A stretch of 64,000 nt of DNA, from NCBI GenBank assembly GCA_008729055.1, contig SDUX01000002.1:934496-998495 (forward strand), written 5' to 3'. Positions 11,261 to 24,835 of this stretch are shown here, piece after piece (within the stretch, counting starts at the first letter, position 1; every line of letters begins with the position of its first letter). The DNA is from Pyropia haitanensis (taxonomy: Eukaryota; Rhodophyta; Bangiophyceae; Bangiales; Bangiaceae). Position numbers and translations under genes: made by a program. The notes under the pieces were generated by a model. The model worked only from the letters and a program-made list of their open reading frames with translations. It made no database searches and was not told the DNA's origin.

Positions 11261-12229
11261 ATGAAGGTCGCGGTCGTTGGCAGCGGCGGCCCCGTCGGCG
11301 TCGCCACCGTCCGCGCCCTCCTCGACCGCAACGTCCACGTCCTCGCCGTGACGCGCCACCCGCCCGCCGCCGGGGCGGGCTCCCCCCCGCCCCCGCCCCC
11401 GCCCCCGCCCCCGCCCCAGGGCGGATCCCCCGCGGCGTCACTGGCGGCCCCCTCCCTGCCGGCGGGCCACCCCCACCTGACCATCACGGCCGGCACCGCC
11501 GCCGACGCGGCCGGCCTAACCGCCACCCTCGTCGCCGCCGCGCCACTCGACGGCGTCGCGGTCATCACGCCGGGCACGGCGGCGCCGGCGGGCCTCGTCG
11601 CCGCCGCCGTTGGCGCCGCCGCCGCCGCGGGCGCCCGCCGCGTGGCGGTCGTGTCGATGCTGCTGGCGGGCAAGGGGGACTTTACGTACGCCCGCTGGAT
11701 GGGCGACGCGGAGGCCGCCGCTCGCGCCGCCGCGGTGGCGGCCGCGGCGGGTGGTGGCGGCGGCGGCGGGCCGCGGCTGGCGCTGGTGCGGCTGGCCAAC
11801 TTTTATGAAAACTGGCTCGGCGCCGCGGCGGGGGTGGCCACGGCGGGCGTGCTGCGCGACGCCTTCCGCCCGGCCACCCGCGTGCCGAGCGTGGCCGTTG
11901 CGGACGCGGGCGAGGCGGTGGCGGCGGCGGCGGTGGACGCGGCGGCAGCGGCGGCGGCGGCGGCGGGCGGCGACGGCGCCGCCAGTGCCGACGGCGCTGG
12001 TGCCGACGGCGGCTGCCGCGTGTACGACATTGTGGGTGGCGTCGAGACGCTGCCGCAGGTCGCGTCGGCGGTCGCCGCGGCGGTCGGCCGGCCCGTCTCG
12101 TACGAGCCGCTGCCGGCCGACGCGGCGCGCCAGCGGCTGGTGGCGGCGGGCGTGCCCGACTGGGCCGCCGCCGCCGCCATGGAAATGTACGCGTGGCTCG
12201 ATGACCGCGGCGGGTGGGCGGTGGCGGCG

Positions 12230-12298
<69 letters not shown>

Positions 12299-12436
12299 GG
12301 CGCCGCGGCGGCGGCCGCCGCGGACGGCGGCGGCGGTGGCGGGGGGGGGTGGGGGGACTTTGCGGCGCTGACGGGGCGGCGGGCGGCGGACGCGACCGCG
12401 TGGGCGGCGGCCAACGCGGGGGCGTTCCGGGCGTAA
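11261..12436 (+). CDS. NmrA-like / atypical short-chain dehydrogenase family NAD(P)-binding protein
   Basis: Proteins of this family bind NAD(P)(H) in a Rossmann fold and act as redox sensors or reductases. The start at 11261 gives MKVAVVGSGGPVGVATVRAL, the first strand and glycine turn right at the N-terminus. Other landmarks are ARRVAVVSML, the RLANFYENWLG segment that matches the NmrA RPxxFMEN region, a central VYDIVGG strand, and a C-terminal FAALTGR...ANAGAF helix typical of NmrA-like SDRs. Length is 391 residues, inflated by a Pro run near residue 45 and a run of roughly 27 Gly followed by Ala near residue 325, encoded by a GGC microsatellite at 12229-12300. No intron is needed. The substrate cannot be told. 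Confidence 0.8.
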
Positions 12437-12805
12437 CCGCGGCGCGTGCACGGCGCCGCGTGGCGGCGTGGACGGGGTGTCTGGTGGTGGGGGCGGCGGC
12501 AGCGGATAGCAAACTAGAGCAGGAAAGCCTCCCGCGTGGGCAAGACCCACCGGCGGGCCAAGACTGTCCACGTGCCGCCCTGCCTGCTGCACACAGCCGC
12601 CGCCGACGGGCACCACCCGCCCGGTGTGTCTGCCTCTGCAATCGCAACCCCGTGGCCGCTTCCTTTTGCGCGGCTGCAGAGGGAGGACCGTGGACCCGCC
12701 GGCTCATCCGACCGCTCCGACCCACTCCCCTCGGTCCCCTGCTTCCCTCCTGCCCACCGTGCCCCCTCCCCCCCCGCCCCCCGTCCCCGCCCCCCCCCGC
12801 TACAG
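12437..12805. other. Convergent 3' region
   Basis: 370 bases between the stop codons of two convergent genes; no coding segment seen. Confidence 0.5.
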
Positions 12806-13435
12806 TTACGACGCGGACTGCGCCCCGTTTGGTGGTGGGGTCGGCTGGCGGCCGGCGGGGCGCTCCAACGAAAAGCTCGGCCCCGACCAGCTGCGCTCGG
12901 ACCAGGAGGTCGCGTCGCGACCCCCCCCCCACCTCCCCCCCCCCCCCCCCCCTCCCTCATCATCATCCCGTCGCCACCCGTCCCTCCCCTCCGCCTCCCC
13001 CCTGACGTTCCTACGAGGGGAGGTGTCCCCGCCGGCGCCACCGTCGCCGCCCCCGCCCCCCCCCTCCGCCCGCTGCCGCCGCCGCCGCGCGTGCACCGTA
13101 TACGCAGCGAGGCCGGCGAGTGCCCCCCCCACGGCAACGGCGCCGAGGCCAATGGCGAGGGCGGGCGCCCGCGGGGCGCCACCCCCTCCCGCACCACCCC
13201 CCCCGCCCCTGCCGGCGCCCGCGCCGCGCGCCGGCACGATGTCGCCCCGCGCGTGGTCGACGCGGGCGCCCTCGGGGCCGATGCGGGCTTCCAGCTGCAC
13301 CGGCCGGCGCATGCCGACGGTGACGCCGCCCATGTCGGGGAGCGTGCGGAGGGCGCGCGTCAGGGCGCTGTCGCCGCCGGCCGCCGCGGCGGGCGGGCCC
13401 ACCGGCCCGTGGCCGTGGCCGCCGTGGCCGCCGTG

Positions 13436-13469
<34 letters not shown>

Positions 13470-14053
13470 ACGCTGCCGCCGCCGCCGCTGCCGCCCGCGC
13501 TGCCATTCGCGGCGGCCCAGCCGCAGTAGACGGAAAAGTGGGCGACGTGCGGGAAGGTGTGGGCGGGCATGGCAAAGTAGTAGAGGAGGTCAAAGGTGGG
13601 GACACCGCCGCCCGCGGCGGGCCGCGCCCACACGTGGACGAGCTGAAAGTCCCCCGTCGGCGTGACGCCCATGGAGAGGAACATGGTCCGCCCGAGGTTG
13701 CGGATGTTCGCGTCGAGCGCGACGCTGACGTGCCCGCCGGGCGCGTCCGCGACGGTGAGCGTAAAGTTGTAGTAGAGCGACCCGCCGTCCACGGGGGGGA
13801 GGGTGAGCGCCAGGGGGGCGGGCGCGGCAAGGTCGGCGATCGCCACCCGGGACGGGGGGTGGGGGGGGGTGGTGGCGTCCCGGGGGGGGGGGGGGCGGAC
13901 CGCCGCGGCGAGGGGAGGGCGCCCCGCGGCGGCGGTCGGGGGGATAGCCGCAGCGGCAATGACGGCGGCGGCGGCCACGAGCGGCCCGACCGCCGCCGCC
14001 GCGACGGCCGCCACCGCGACGCACCAGCGGCACGCGCCGACGGGGCGGTGCAT
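12806..14053 (-). CDS. Type I membrane protein, paralogue A of a local pair
   Basis: A family I do not recognise. The ATG at 14053 starts 415 residues: a basic then Ala/Val-rich signal segment (about 1-40), a Pro-rich linker, an ectodomain of about 140 residues, a transmembrane helix (ALAIGLGAVAVGGALAGLAA) followed by a basic HARRRRQRA stop-transfer, and a low-complexity cytoplasmic tail ending near PSFSLERPAG. The ectodomain carries LYYNFTLTV, DAPGGHVSVALDANIRNL, LVHVWAR, LLYYFAMP and HFSVYCGW. These align in order with the protein at 16928-18088. A Gly/His-rich insertion (about residues 220-255) is unique to this copy. Being secreted through the ER is inferred from the signal and stop-transfer segments. 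Confidence 0.75.
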
Positions 14054-15725
14054 GGCGACGAGCGCCCCCGCTCGCCACCGTGGGAGACGACGCACGGACC
14101 AGAGGGGGCCGCCCGGCGCGTCGGCCGCGGAGCGGGAGACGGCCGTCGCACGGCGCCCAGGTGACCAAGCGGGGTGCGGCGCACCCGTCGTGGGCCGCCG
14201 CGGCCGCACCAGGCGCAGCGGTAGTGCCGCACGCAGAGGCCGGCCGGAGCGGCGCGGCGGTCGCGCCGTCGCGGACAGAGTGGAGGTCCCGGCTGCTGCG
14301 GACGTCTCTGCCGGCGTCGGCGGTGACGCTTCGGTTCCAAGCTCCCACGGCAACAGCCGTCTGCGCCGGGGACCCCGCCGTTGGTCGCCCTGCAGACCAC
14401 GCCGCGGGTGGCTCGATGGCCAGCCGCTGACCGATCGCGGCGCGCGCAAAAAAGATGCTGGCACGGCTGACACGCCCACCGACGGCCCCGCTCTTCGATC
14501 CTCTCCCTTTCGCTCCCGCTCAAGCGGCGCTGTTCGTCAGCAGGACAACGGAGGGACGGACGGCAGCGGGTGGGCGGCGCGCGGCCGACACCGCCACCGC
14601 CGCCGCGCTGATGGCGCGTCCCCCGGGCTGGGTGGCGGAGTCTGTGGAGCTCGCACCGCTCGCCCGCCGGCGTTTGTAGCGCCCCGCTGGTGTCACCAAT
14701 AGCGCTGGAGCGACCCCGTCCGTTGCGAGCGGGGCGGAGGCTGACGGTACCCTGCAAGCGAGGCACTGTCGGGCAGGGCGCGGGGGGCGGCACGCTAGCC
14801 GGCCCACACGGGATGCGCGGACAGGTGGTACCGTGTCGAGAGCCGCACCCGTCCACGGCAACGGAACGTCCGCCTTCCTTGCCTCGCGTCGCCGCGGCAG
14901 ACTGCCCGCGGCTACGTACGCGCCGAAGCTGGCGGCGGCGGCACTCGCGCGACGTGGGTGTGTGGGCGGGCGGGCGCGGCGCCCGGCTGGCTCCATCGTC
15001 CGCGACGCCGCCGGGCGTGGGAGAGTGTCAGCGCTACAAAAGACGAGTGTCGTTCGCGGCTGGGAAGCGGCGCTCGGCGCACGCGGCAGCCGCTGGTGGC
15101 AGCCAGCGGCTGCCGAGCCGAGTCACGCCTCATGGAAGCAAGAGGGCAGACATCCGTGGACCGATGCAGGCGCCGGGATGGACTGTGCGCCGCCAAGGCC
15201 AAGTCCACAGCCGCCGACGTCCCTCCCCCCCCCACACGCATCGTTCCGCCACACTGGCACTGCCCGCGGCGGGCGTGGCCGACAGTGCCACGGTGCGGGG
15301 CGTAGCGACCAGGCAGCGACACCTGCGAGGGGCAGCGCGGCACCGACGTTGGCCCGCCGGCTGGCCTCCCCGCCAGCGCGCGCAGGCCCCCCTCCAAGTG
15401 GGGAGAAATGGCGCCAGGGAGAGCTGTCATAGAAAAGAAGCAAAGTAGGGTGGCCCGTCAATGACCGCGCGGCGAATGGCGCGCGGAGACCCCTCCGCGA
15501 CGGGTGAGGGTCACCCCGGCTCAGCGAAGAGAGTAGCGCCAGTCCTGCAACGTAAACCGCTGACACGCCTGCTGTGTGTCTGGGAGGAACCGGCTGTGGT
15601 GCCCATGAACTTGGAATCTTGCCATCTCTGAACGGGATTGGCCGACCCGCCTGCACCACGCGCACCGGCCGGCACCCGGCGGGGTGCGGCTGCCCCTTGC
15701 GCACAGCACTGTCGTCTCACCCATC
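14054..15725. other. Intergenic between the divergent membrane-protein genes (left part)
   Basis: GC-rich and open in several frames on both strands, without any segment I can assign. It should contain the promoter of paralogue A. Confidence 0.35.
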
Positions 15726-16802
15726 ATGGAGCAACAGAAAAAGACACCACACACAGACAAACAGAAACACAATGGACGCAAAAGATCTGTTTGTTTCCGT
15801 GTTGCTTTGGCCGCGCCCCGTCCTGCCCACCCGCCCGCCGAGGCGCGGCGACAGCCACGGCGCGCGGCAGCCGCCGGTACGTCAGGCGCCGCGGCGGCGG
15901 CCGTGCCGGCGCGGCCCGCCCGCCGCCGCGACGGCCGACCCGCGGCGAGCCAATCGGCGGGCGCCGCTGACGGGCACGAGCCGCCCGGTGGTGGTGGCGC
16001 GCGGCCGCGCCGCGGCCGGGCGGGGCGTCCCCGCGCCGCCGCGGGCGCGCGGCGGCGGCGCGTCGCGCCCGCCGCGCTACGTGAAGCCCCTCCCGTGCGG
16101 CCGGCGGCCGGTCTGCCCGCCGCCGCCCACACGCGAGGGGTCCCCCCGCGCTGCGGGTGGTCCGCGCCGCGGCGGCGGTGGTGCTCGTGGACCCCACGGG
16201 GCGGGTGCCCTGGTTCGCCGTTGCCGTTGGCGCCCGCCGCCGCGGGGCGGGGCCCCGGTGGGTGGCGCCCCGCGCCGGCGGGCGCGCCGCCCTCGACGCC
16301 CGCCGACAGGCCTGTGGGCGCGGCTGAGGAAAGGAGGGCGGGGGGGGTGTTGCCGAGAGGCGCCGGCCCTCCCTATCCCCCCTTCCCCCCCCCCCCACCC
16401 CCCTGCCAAGTGGGGTTTTCCAGCGGGACCCGCTGTCGCGAGCCGCCCGCCCCGCCGCCGGTCGACGACGCGACGAGGTTGGCGCGGCTGGCGGGAGGGC
16501 GCACCCCCCCCTGGCCGGCACACCCCGCCTTTCTTCGTGCGCAGCGTAGCCGCCATTGCCGGCGGCGGGGAGGTGCGCCGCCGTCGTGGCAGGGCCCCCG
16601 GCGGGAGGTGCGCTTGCCGTCGCCGGCGCTGCTGCACCGTGCGCACGCGGCGCCCGCCGGGCGCCCCGTCTTGGCCGCTGCGAGCGGCTCGTGGGGACCC
16701 GTTGACGCGGCCGGCTTGGGCTGTGACCGTTGGCGCTCCGTGCTTGCCGGCATTGTGTTGTGTCCGGAGGACGCTGCTGTTTGCACTCGTACGCTGTGGT
16801 AG
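15726..16802 (+). CDS. Doubtful ORF upstream of paralogue B
   Basis: The frame runs 358 codons from ATG 15726 to TAG 16800-16802. The first two-thirds are Ala/Arg/Pro low complexity. The last 100 codons look more protein-like: VDDATRLARLAGG, then SWQGPRREVRLPSPALL, then WGPVDAAGLGCDRWRSVLAG near the end, with GC-rich third positions. A different frame at about 16172-16240 reads AVVLVDPTGRVPWFAVAVGA, which also looks protein-like, so exon structure or frame errors are possible. No family is recognised. Confidence 0.25.
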   Translation: MEQQKKTPHTDKQKHNGRKRSVCFRVALAAPRPAHPPAEARRQPRRAAAAGTSGAAAAAVPARPARRRDGRPAASQSAGAADGHEPPGGGGARPRRGRAGRPRAAAGARRRRVAPAALREAPPVRPAAGLPAAAHTRGVPPRCGWSAPRRRWCSWTPRGGCPGSPLPLAPAAAGRGPGGWRPAPAGAPPSTPADRPVGAAEERRAGGVLPRGAGPPYPPFPPPPPPCQVGFSSGTRCREPPAPPPVDDATRLARLAGGRTPPWPAHPAFLRAQRSRHCRRRGGAPPSWQGPRREVRLPSPALLHRAHAAPAGRPVLAAASGSWGPVDAAGLGCDRWRSVLAGIVLCPEDAAVCTRTLW

Positions 16803-16927
16803 GCAGAGACGCGCGTGCGTCCCCCTCAACTTGCTGTCATCCTTCTTCTCTCTGACCCTACCCGGCGTACCTTGTTGGCGCCTCCCCCCCCCGCGACGCC
16901 TACCCCCTGCCGTACCCGCCCCCAACC

Positions 16928-18088
16928 ATGGTACGCTGCTGTCGGTGGGCGGCATCGGCCGTCGTGACGGTCCTGGTCTCGGCCTTTGCGGCCCAAGCCG
17001 CGGAAGGTGGGCCGCTGCGTCCCGTACCACCCGCCATGCCGGCCTTGCATGGCGGTGGGGCGCTTTGGCGGGCCGGCGACAGCAGCAGTGGCACCCCATG
17101 GCGGCCGCTGGCAGGGGCGGCGGGCGTCCGTCTCCACCCCACCACCCGTTTGACGGAAGCCAAGCTGACCAAGAGAGTTCCGCCGGTCAAGCGGCCAGAG
17201 ATCTACTACTTCTTTGAGATTGACATTGTGCACCCGCCGGGTGGCACCATCTCGGCCGAGTTTGATGCGCTCCTGCGGCGCCTGACGAACCAGTGGTTCC
17301 GGAATCACGGAGTGGAGGTGAAGTCCATGTTCCTCGAGCACGTCAAGGTCACCAGCAGCGTTGCACCGCGGCGGACGCTCATCTACTATCTCAGCATGGC
17401 GAGCGGGGACCCGCACATCACCGTGGAGTTTTCCGAGTACTGTGGCTTCCGCAAGAAGCCTGGGGTGCTACCCGGGCTGGTCCAGGACCTGCGGAAAAGG
17501 CCGGACGTGGGCAAACTCATCGAGGTGTCCATGGCGTCGGCCATGAGCCACGACTCGCGGCTGCAGAACGGCGGCGTCTTTGACGCCCAGACAGGCGAGC
17601 TGATTGTGCCCAAGAGCAAGAAGGGGCTGAGCGTGAGCACCCTCATTATTATCATTGCATGCTGTGTGGTGGGCACCGTCGCGATTGTCGGGGCGGGGCT
17701 GATGCTGTACTTTCGCATTCAGGCCGAGAGCGCCGCGCGCTACTCGCCCTTCACCTGGATGGCCGAGCGGCGGCGGCGGTCGTCGGCGGCGTCGTCCTAC
17801 CGGGACCAGGACAGCTACGTGGGCGATGAGGGGGACTTTGCGGCGCAGCATGGCGCGCCCAGCTTCTCCCTCTCTCCGCCCGAGAGGCCCGCTCGGGGCG
17901 GTGCGTCTGAGTGGACCGAGAAGAGTGGGGGCAGCGAGGATGAGGACGCGCGCGATGACCCGTCCAGCCACTATGACGAGGGAGAGCTGGGGCAGTCGGC
18001 GAGCGGCAGGGACTCGCGGGACACGTCGTCATCGTTCCGCGATTCCGAGCCGGGGTCGTTGCCCTACTTGCCGCCGCCGGGGAGCTGA
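16928..18088 (+). CDS. Type I membrane protein, paralogue B of a local pair
   Basis: 386 residues from ATG 16928 (CAACCATGG). A clear signal peptide (WAASAVVTVLVSAFAAQAA) is followed by an ectodomain (about residues 90-235), a strong transmembrane helix (LIIIIACCVVGTVAIVGAGL) and an acidic, Ser-rich cytoplasmic tail of about 130 residues with ERRRRSS after the membrane. Ectodomain blocks IYYFFEIDIV, HPPGGTISAEFDALLRRL, LEHVKVTS, LIYYLSMA and VEFSEYCGF pair with those of paralogue A, as do the LRKRPDVG...GELIVP block before the membrane and the PSFSL...ERPA motif in the tail. Cell-surface or endomembrane location is inferred; function is unknown. Single exon. Confidence 0.85.
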   Translation: MVRCCRWAASAVVTVLVSAFAAQAAEGGPLRPVPPAMPALHGGGALWRAGDSSSGTPWRPLAGAAGVRLHPTTRLTEAKLTKRVPPVKRPEIYYFFEIDIVHPPGGTISAEFDALLRRLTNQWFRNHGVEVKSMFLEHVKVTSSVAPRRTLIYYLSMASGDPHITVEFSEYCGFRKKPGVLPGLVQDLRKRPDVGKLIEVSMASAMSHDSRLQNGGVFDAQTGELIVPKSKKGLSVSTLIIIIACCVVGTVAIVGAGLMLYFRIQAESAARYSPFTWMAERRRRSSAASSYRDQDSYVGDEGDFAAQHGAPSFSLSPPERPARGGASEWTEKSGGSEDEDARDDPSSHYDEGELGQSASGRDSRDTSSSFRDSEPGSLPYLPPPGS

Positions 18089-20729
<2,641 letters not shown>

Positions 20730-21085
20730 GAGTGGAAGCGAGGTATGTCCGTAGGAAAGGTTCGCCTGGTCTCCTGTTTTCTCCCGCACCGCAGCCGCAG
20801 TCAACTCTTCTTTTCGCTCGTGGGTTTCACTTGTGTCGGAGATTTTTCATTGTACTTGGTTTGATGAACACAAGTGCCCTACCCATTCAATCGCCGATCC
20901 ACTGCGCCAGTCCTCCGCCGCTCGACTCGGTGGGCCTCGTGCGCGTCCGCCTTGGCCGTGGCCGCGATCCTTGTGCCTGTCGGTGTGGGCAGCGCGGCTG
21001 TTGCCCCCAGGTCCTTGTCTGCAGGGGTCTGCTGGTTGTCCATCCGCTTTTTTTTTCTTGTCGTATCCCCTCCCTGCTCTTCGCG
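20730..21085. other. Intergenic between Cpn60 and MECR-like genes
   Basis: A short gap in the same transcriptional direction. T-rich patches near 20770-20860 and 21048-21058 suit the Cpn60 3' end and the next gene's leader. No gene seen. Confidence 0.45.
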
Positions 21086-23025
21086 ATGCTCTCTTCCCTG
21101 TCTCTTCTGCGGCGGGCGGCGCCGTCGCTGCGCCGCGCCGCCTCGTCTTCCCCTACCGCCTACACCTATGCCCGCCATGGCCATCCATCCACCGTGATTT
21201 CTTCATCGACGGAGCCGGCGGCTGGTGCTCCGTCAGCGGATCAGGTGGCTGTCTCGTTTCTGGCGGCAGGGGTCGACGCGGGCGACGTGGCAGCAGTCCT
21301 AGGTGTGGACGGCGCGGCGGGCAAGGCGCCCTTCCCCCGCGTGGCAGGCCACGGCGGGGTGGGGTTGGTTACCAAAGTTGGCAGCAGCGTCACGGGTCTG
21401 AAGGAGGGCGATTACGTGGTGCCGGCCAAGGTACGGGCGTGTCACAGCTGGGGAGCGGGGTGCTGACCGCCAGCGCCGTGCTTTTGAGGGCTGTGCTTGC
21501 TTTGGTGCCGAGGATGCGTGACCTTGCCGTCATTTGGATCGCACGGGAGCCTCTCGTGCGGCCGTGTTGCCTGTGTCTGTCGCGAGTAGTACGTTTCTGC
21601 TCGAGGGGGTCTTTCTCGAGATGGCATCCATCGAGTACGCTTCTGACCTGTGAATGTCATGTGTGGGTGCCTTTGCCGCGGGCCACTGCGAGGCCGTCAT
21701 TTGTTTGCTGTCCACAGGCTGGTCTGGGCACATGGCGTCACGCGGCGGTGGTGTCTTCGTCGGACGTGCTGGCGGTGCCGAAGTCGGTGCCGCTGGAGGT
21801 GGCGGCGACGCTCACCTCTGGTGCCTCGACTGCCCTCCGGCTGCTGAGTGACTTTAGCCCCCTGTCGTCTGGGGACGTGGTGGTACAGAGCGGCGGCGAG
21901 TCTGCCGTTGGCGAGGCGGTTGTGCAGCTTGCGGCCAAGCGGGGCGTGAAGACGGTCACGTTTGTCAAGGTACGAATGGAGGCCGTGCTGTTTGTGGGGG
22001 TGGTTTCGTACGGGGAAGCGGTCTGGAGCGGGCGGTCTGTGCCAGGAGACGCACAAGTGGATGACGTTCTTTTGAGAGATGCGTGGTTGGCGCCTTGCTG
22101 GGGCGCGGCCACTGTTTCCCACACCAACTTGTGGTGCGTGGAGGCACGCTCTGCCGCCGCGTGCGCGTACTCGCCACCCCCACAGCACTTGTGAGCTGCA
22201 GCTAACGCGTGAATGTCGGAGTCGTGTGTGTTTGCTCTGGTCCCCACACGAGGTCTTCTGTTTTTTCACCCCTCGTTTGCCCTTCTTGCCTCGTTCGACA
22301 GGAAAATGCCGAGTACACCACGACGGTTGAGCGCCTGAAGGCCGCTGGTGGTGACGTGGTCGTGTCCGAGGCCTACGCGTCGTCGTCGGGCATGCGAGAG
22401 ATCCTTGCAGATGTCGGTGCACCAAAGCTGGCCCTGAACGGCACGGTACGTTGCCTGTGTTTAATCCTCGTTTTTTGCGCTTGTGGGACGACGTACGCGC
22501 ACGAGCGGGGTTGGCACCCATGTCTCGCACATGTCTGACTGTCTTATGGTGTCATCTTCTTTCACGTTGTCTCTCGCTTTGTCCCCTCCCTGAGTTGTCC
22601 ATGCGCTTGCCCCTTTTGTTTCTACGTGGTGTTGGTACGTCATCGGTGTGCCGCGTTTCGCTGTTTTGCTGTGCGCGCCGTGCTCACAGGGCGGCAAAGT
22701 AGCCACTGAGATGGCTCGCATGCTGGCGCCCAGCGGCACTCTGGTAACCTACGGCTCGGCGACCCCTGGCCTGACTGTGCCCGCGTCGGCGCTGACGGGC
22801 AAAGACCTAGTTCTTCGGGGCTTCTCGATGCATCGCTGGCTGGAGACGGCCAGCCGTGCGGACGCCGAGGGGATGATGGCGGAGCTCGCGGAGGCTGGGC
22901 TCGGCTCGTCAGCCATGTCCAAGGTCAAGTTCGGGAACCTGCTGGAGGTACTGGGGGAGGTGCGGTCTGGCGGCGGGGGGTTTGTCGCGGTCATGCCTGA
23001 GGGGGAGCAGCTTCTGATGAAGTAG
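21086..23025 (+). CDS. MECR: Mitochondrial 2-enoyl-ACP/CoA reductase (MECR/Etr1 type), four exons
   Basis: A medium-chain dehydrogenase-fold enzyme that performs the last reduction in mitochondrial fatty-acid synthesis (lipoate precursor) with NADPH. Exons are 21086-21430, 21718-21969, 22302-22445 and 22690-23025, all joined at phase 0, giving 358 residues. The N-terminus (MLSSLSLLRRAAPSLRRAAS) is a good mitochondrial presequence. Landmarks: VGSSVTGLKEGDYVVPA, AGLGTWR across intron 1, the nucleotide loop SGGESAVGEAVVQLA, LALNGTGGK across intron 3, GTLVTYG and KDLVLRGF. Donors all begin GTACG. Where human MECR has the catalytic Tyr (NYG), this protein reads VDG (Asp75), so either activity differs or another residue serves. 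No zinc ligands, as expected for the family. Confidence 0.92.
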
Positions 23026-24835
23026 GACGCGGTGCCACACCGTGCTGCTGTCCGCCGACTGCGGGGGTTGCCTGTCCCACGACAGCTGCTGTCACGATTT
23101 TTCCTTTTTGTTGATGTCGCCAACTTTCCATGTAAGTATGCTACGATAGCCGCGTCACGTCATGCTTCAGTCTGAATCTTCGCTTGAGAACTGAGACGAG
23201 AGCTGAGCCGATTAATTTTTTTATCGCAAGGTACTTAATCACCTTCCCAAGGACTGAAACTCCCTGCTCAGTTGGCCAACTCTTTGGGGGTGTGGATGTG
23301 GGGAGGCTACCTCGGTTGAACCAGGTGTGTATACAGCTGGAGAGACCTGGGCCTTGGTCGCGAACGTCGTCGGGCGTCCCATGACCCGTGTCCCCTCCCG
23401 AGTCCGGCCGCCCCGCAGCTGTGCGTCCACTGCGCGCCCGCTCCACGCCTCCCCGCCGCGGCCGCCGGCTGGCATGGACGGCGCGTGAGGCCGGCGCGGC
23501 AGACCAGCCTGCCGCCGCCCCTGCGGCGGCAACGGCAGCCGCAGCGGCCGCCGTGGCGGACAAGACCGCCTCCCGGTGTGCCCCGCGGCGCCATCCACGT
23601 GTCCGGGCACGGGGGGAGGGGGGGGGGAAGTCGCGCGGCCATCCTTTTTCTCCCGCTCGTGAGCTCTCGGCCCCCGCGGCAACTGCCTATGCCATGGCAA
23701 GCAGAGGTGGTGGGGGGGTGGTGAGGCGGGGCGGCGGCTCCCCAGCGATGCCCACGGACACCCTCTCTCCCCGAGGGGCGTGACGCCCCCCCCCTGTGTA
23801 GCCGTGGCCAACCTCCGACGCCGCCGCTGCCGTCGCCGCCGCGCGTTTCCGCTGCCGCTGCTGAAGCGCGCTGCCGTTGCTGTTTCTGCTACCGCAGCGG
23901 GCTGCCGCTGCTTCTGCCGCTGCCGCTGCTGCTACCGCTACCGCTGCTGCTTCGGCTGCGGCTGCCGCTGCGGCTGCTGCTGCCGGCACCGCCTCTCGTG
24001 GGCATGGTGCGGGCGACGCGTGTCCTCGCGTCGGCCGCTCGTGCCCGGCAGCGCGCGCCCGGGGGGACGTGCAGCCCCCCGCCATGTCACTGCGCACGCC
24101 CTGGGCTGGCCACGTTCAAGGCGGCGCCCCCCCTCGGCGACACCGCCATTCGTTGGCCGTGCCGTCCGCCACAGGGGCGCGGGCCTCACTGGGGCGCGGG
24201 CGCCACTGGCAATGCGGTTGATTCGTCCCAGGGGCTGTGGTTGCTTGGGTCGGGGGGGAGGGGCGTTGGACGGCCAGCCGATTGGGTGCAGATGTCTGCG
24301 CTCCGCTGGGCCATGGGTAGCATTCGCGGCGCGCCACCGCCGGCCGGGGGTTGCAGTGACGGGGCGGGTGGGGGGCGAGTGGTCGGCGGCGGGGCAGCCA
24401 CCGTGGTGAGGGGCACGGCGGGCTCTGCAGTCTGGCGCCGCTGGGCAGTGGGCGAGGGGTGATCCGTATGGCTTGGCGTACCCCACTGCCTCGTCTGCTT
24501 CCCCTCCTCGTGAGGGAGGCGTGGGGCTGTGACTGCACCCCTGCCGTGGACGCCAGCCGGTTCGCAGGCAATGGTGGCACGCTAGCGTGCGCACGGACCT
24601 GCTTTTGATCGCTGAAACGTCCCGCGCCGACGGTCTTGCTTTATCTGGTCTCCCCCATCTCGGGGAGTGGGCATGCTTCTCCTCTTGGTGCCGGTGCCAA
24701 CCCACCACCAGCGTTGCCGCCACCGTCGTTCATCCCCCCCGAACGCGCACCCACTCCGCTGCCGACGTTGTTTGCTCGCCACCACTCTCTTCTCCTCATC
24801 TTGACCTTGTGCGTTTGCCGGCCGTCCCGGACGTT
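23026..24835. other. Intergenic between MECR-like and LPMO-like genes
   Basis: The first 250 bases are AT-richer (23140-23260). From about 23380 the sequence is GC-rich and open in many frames. A CTGCCG-type trinucleotide repeat at about 23840-23990 reads as poly-Ala on both strands. No recognised gene. Confidence 0.4.
23840..23990. repeat. Degenerate GCTGCCGCT/ACCGCT trinucleotide-type repeat
   Basis: Triplets of the forms GCT, GCC, CGT and ACC repeat with interruptions over about 150 bases. It encodes Ala-rich strings in one frame on each strand, but lies in no supported gene. Confidence 0.6.

Noticed and set aside
16172..16330. Nudix-like start (VVLVDPTGRVPWFAVAVGA) in a third frame
   Set aside because: No Nudix box follows, the frame closes at TGA soon after, and no exon to continue it was found.
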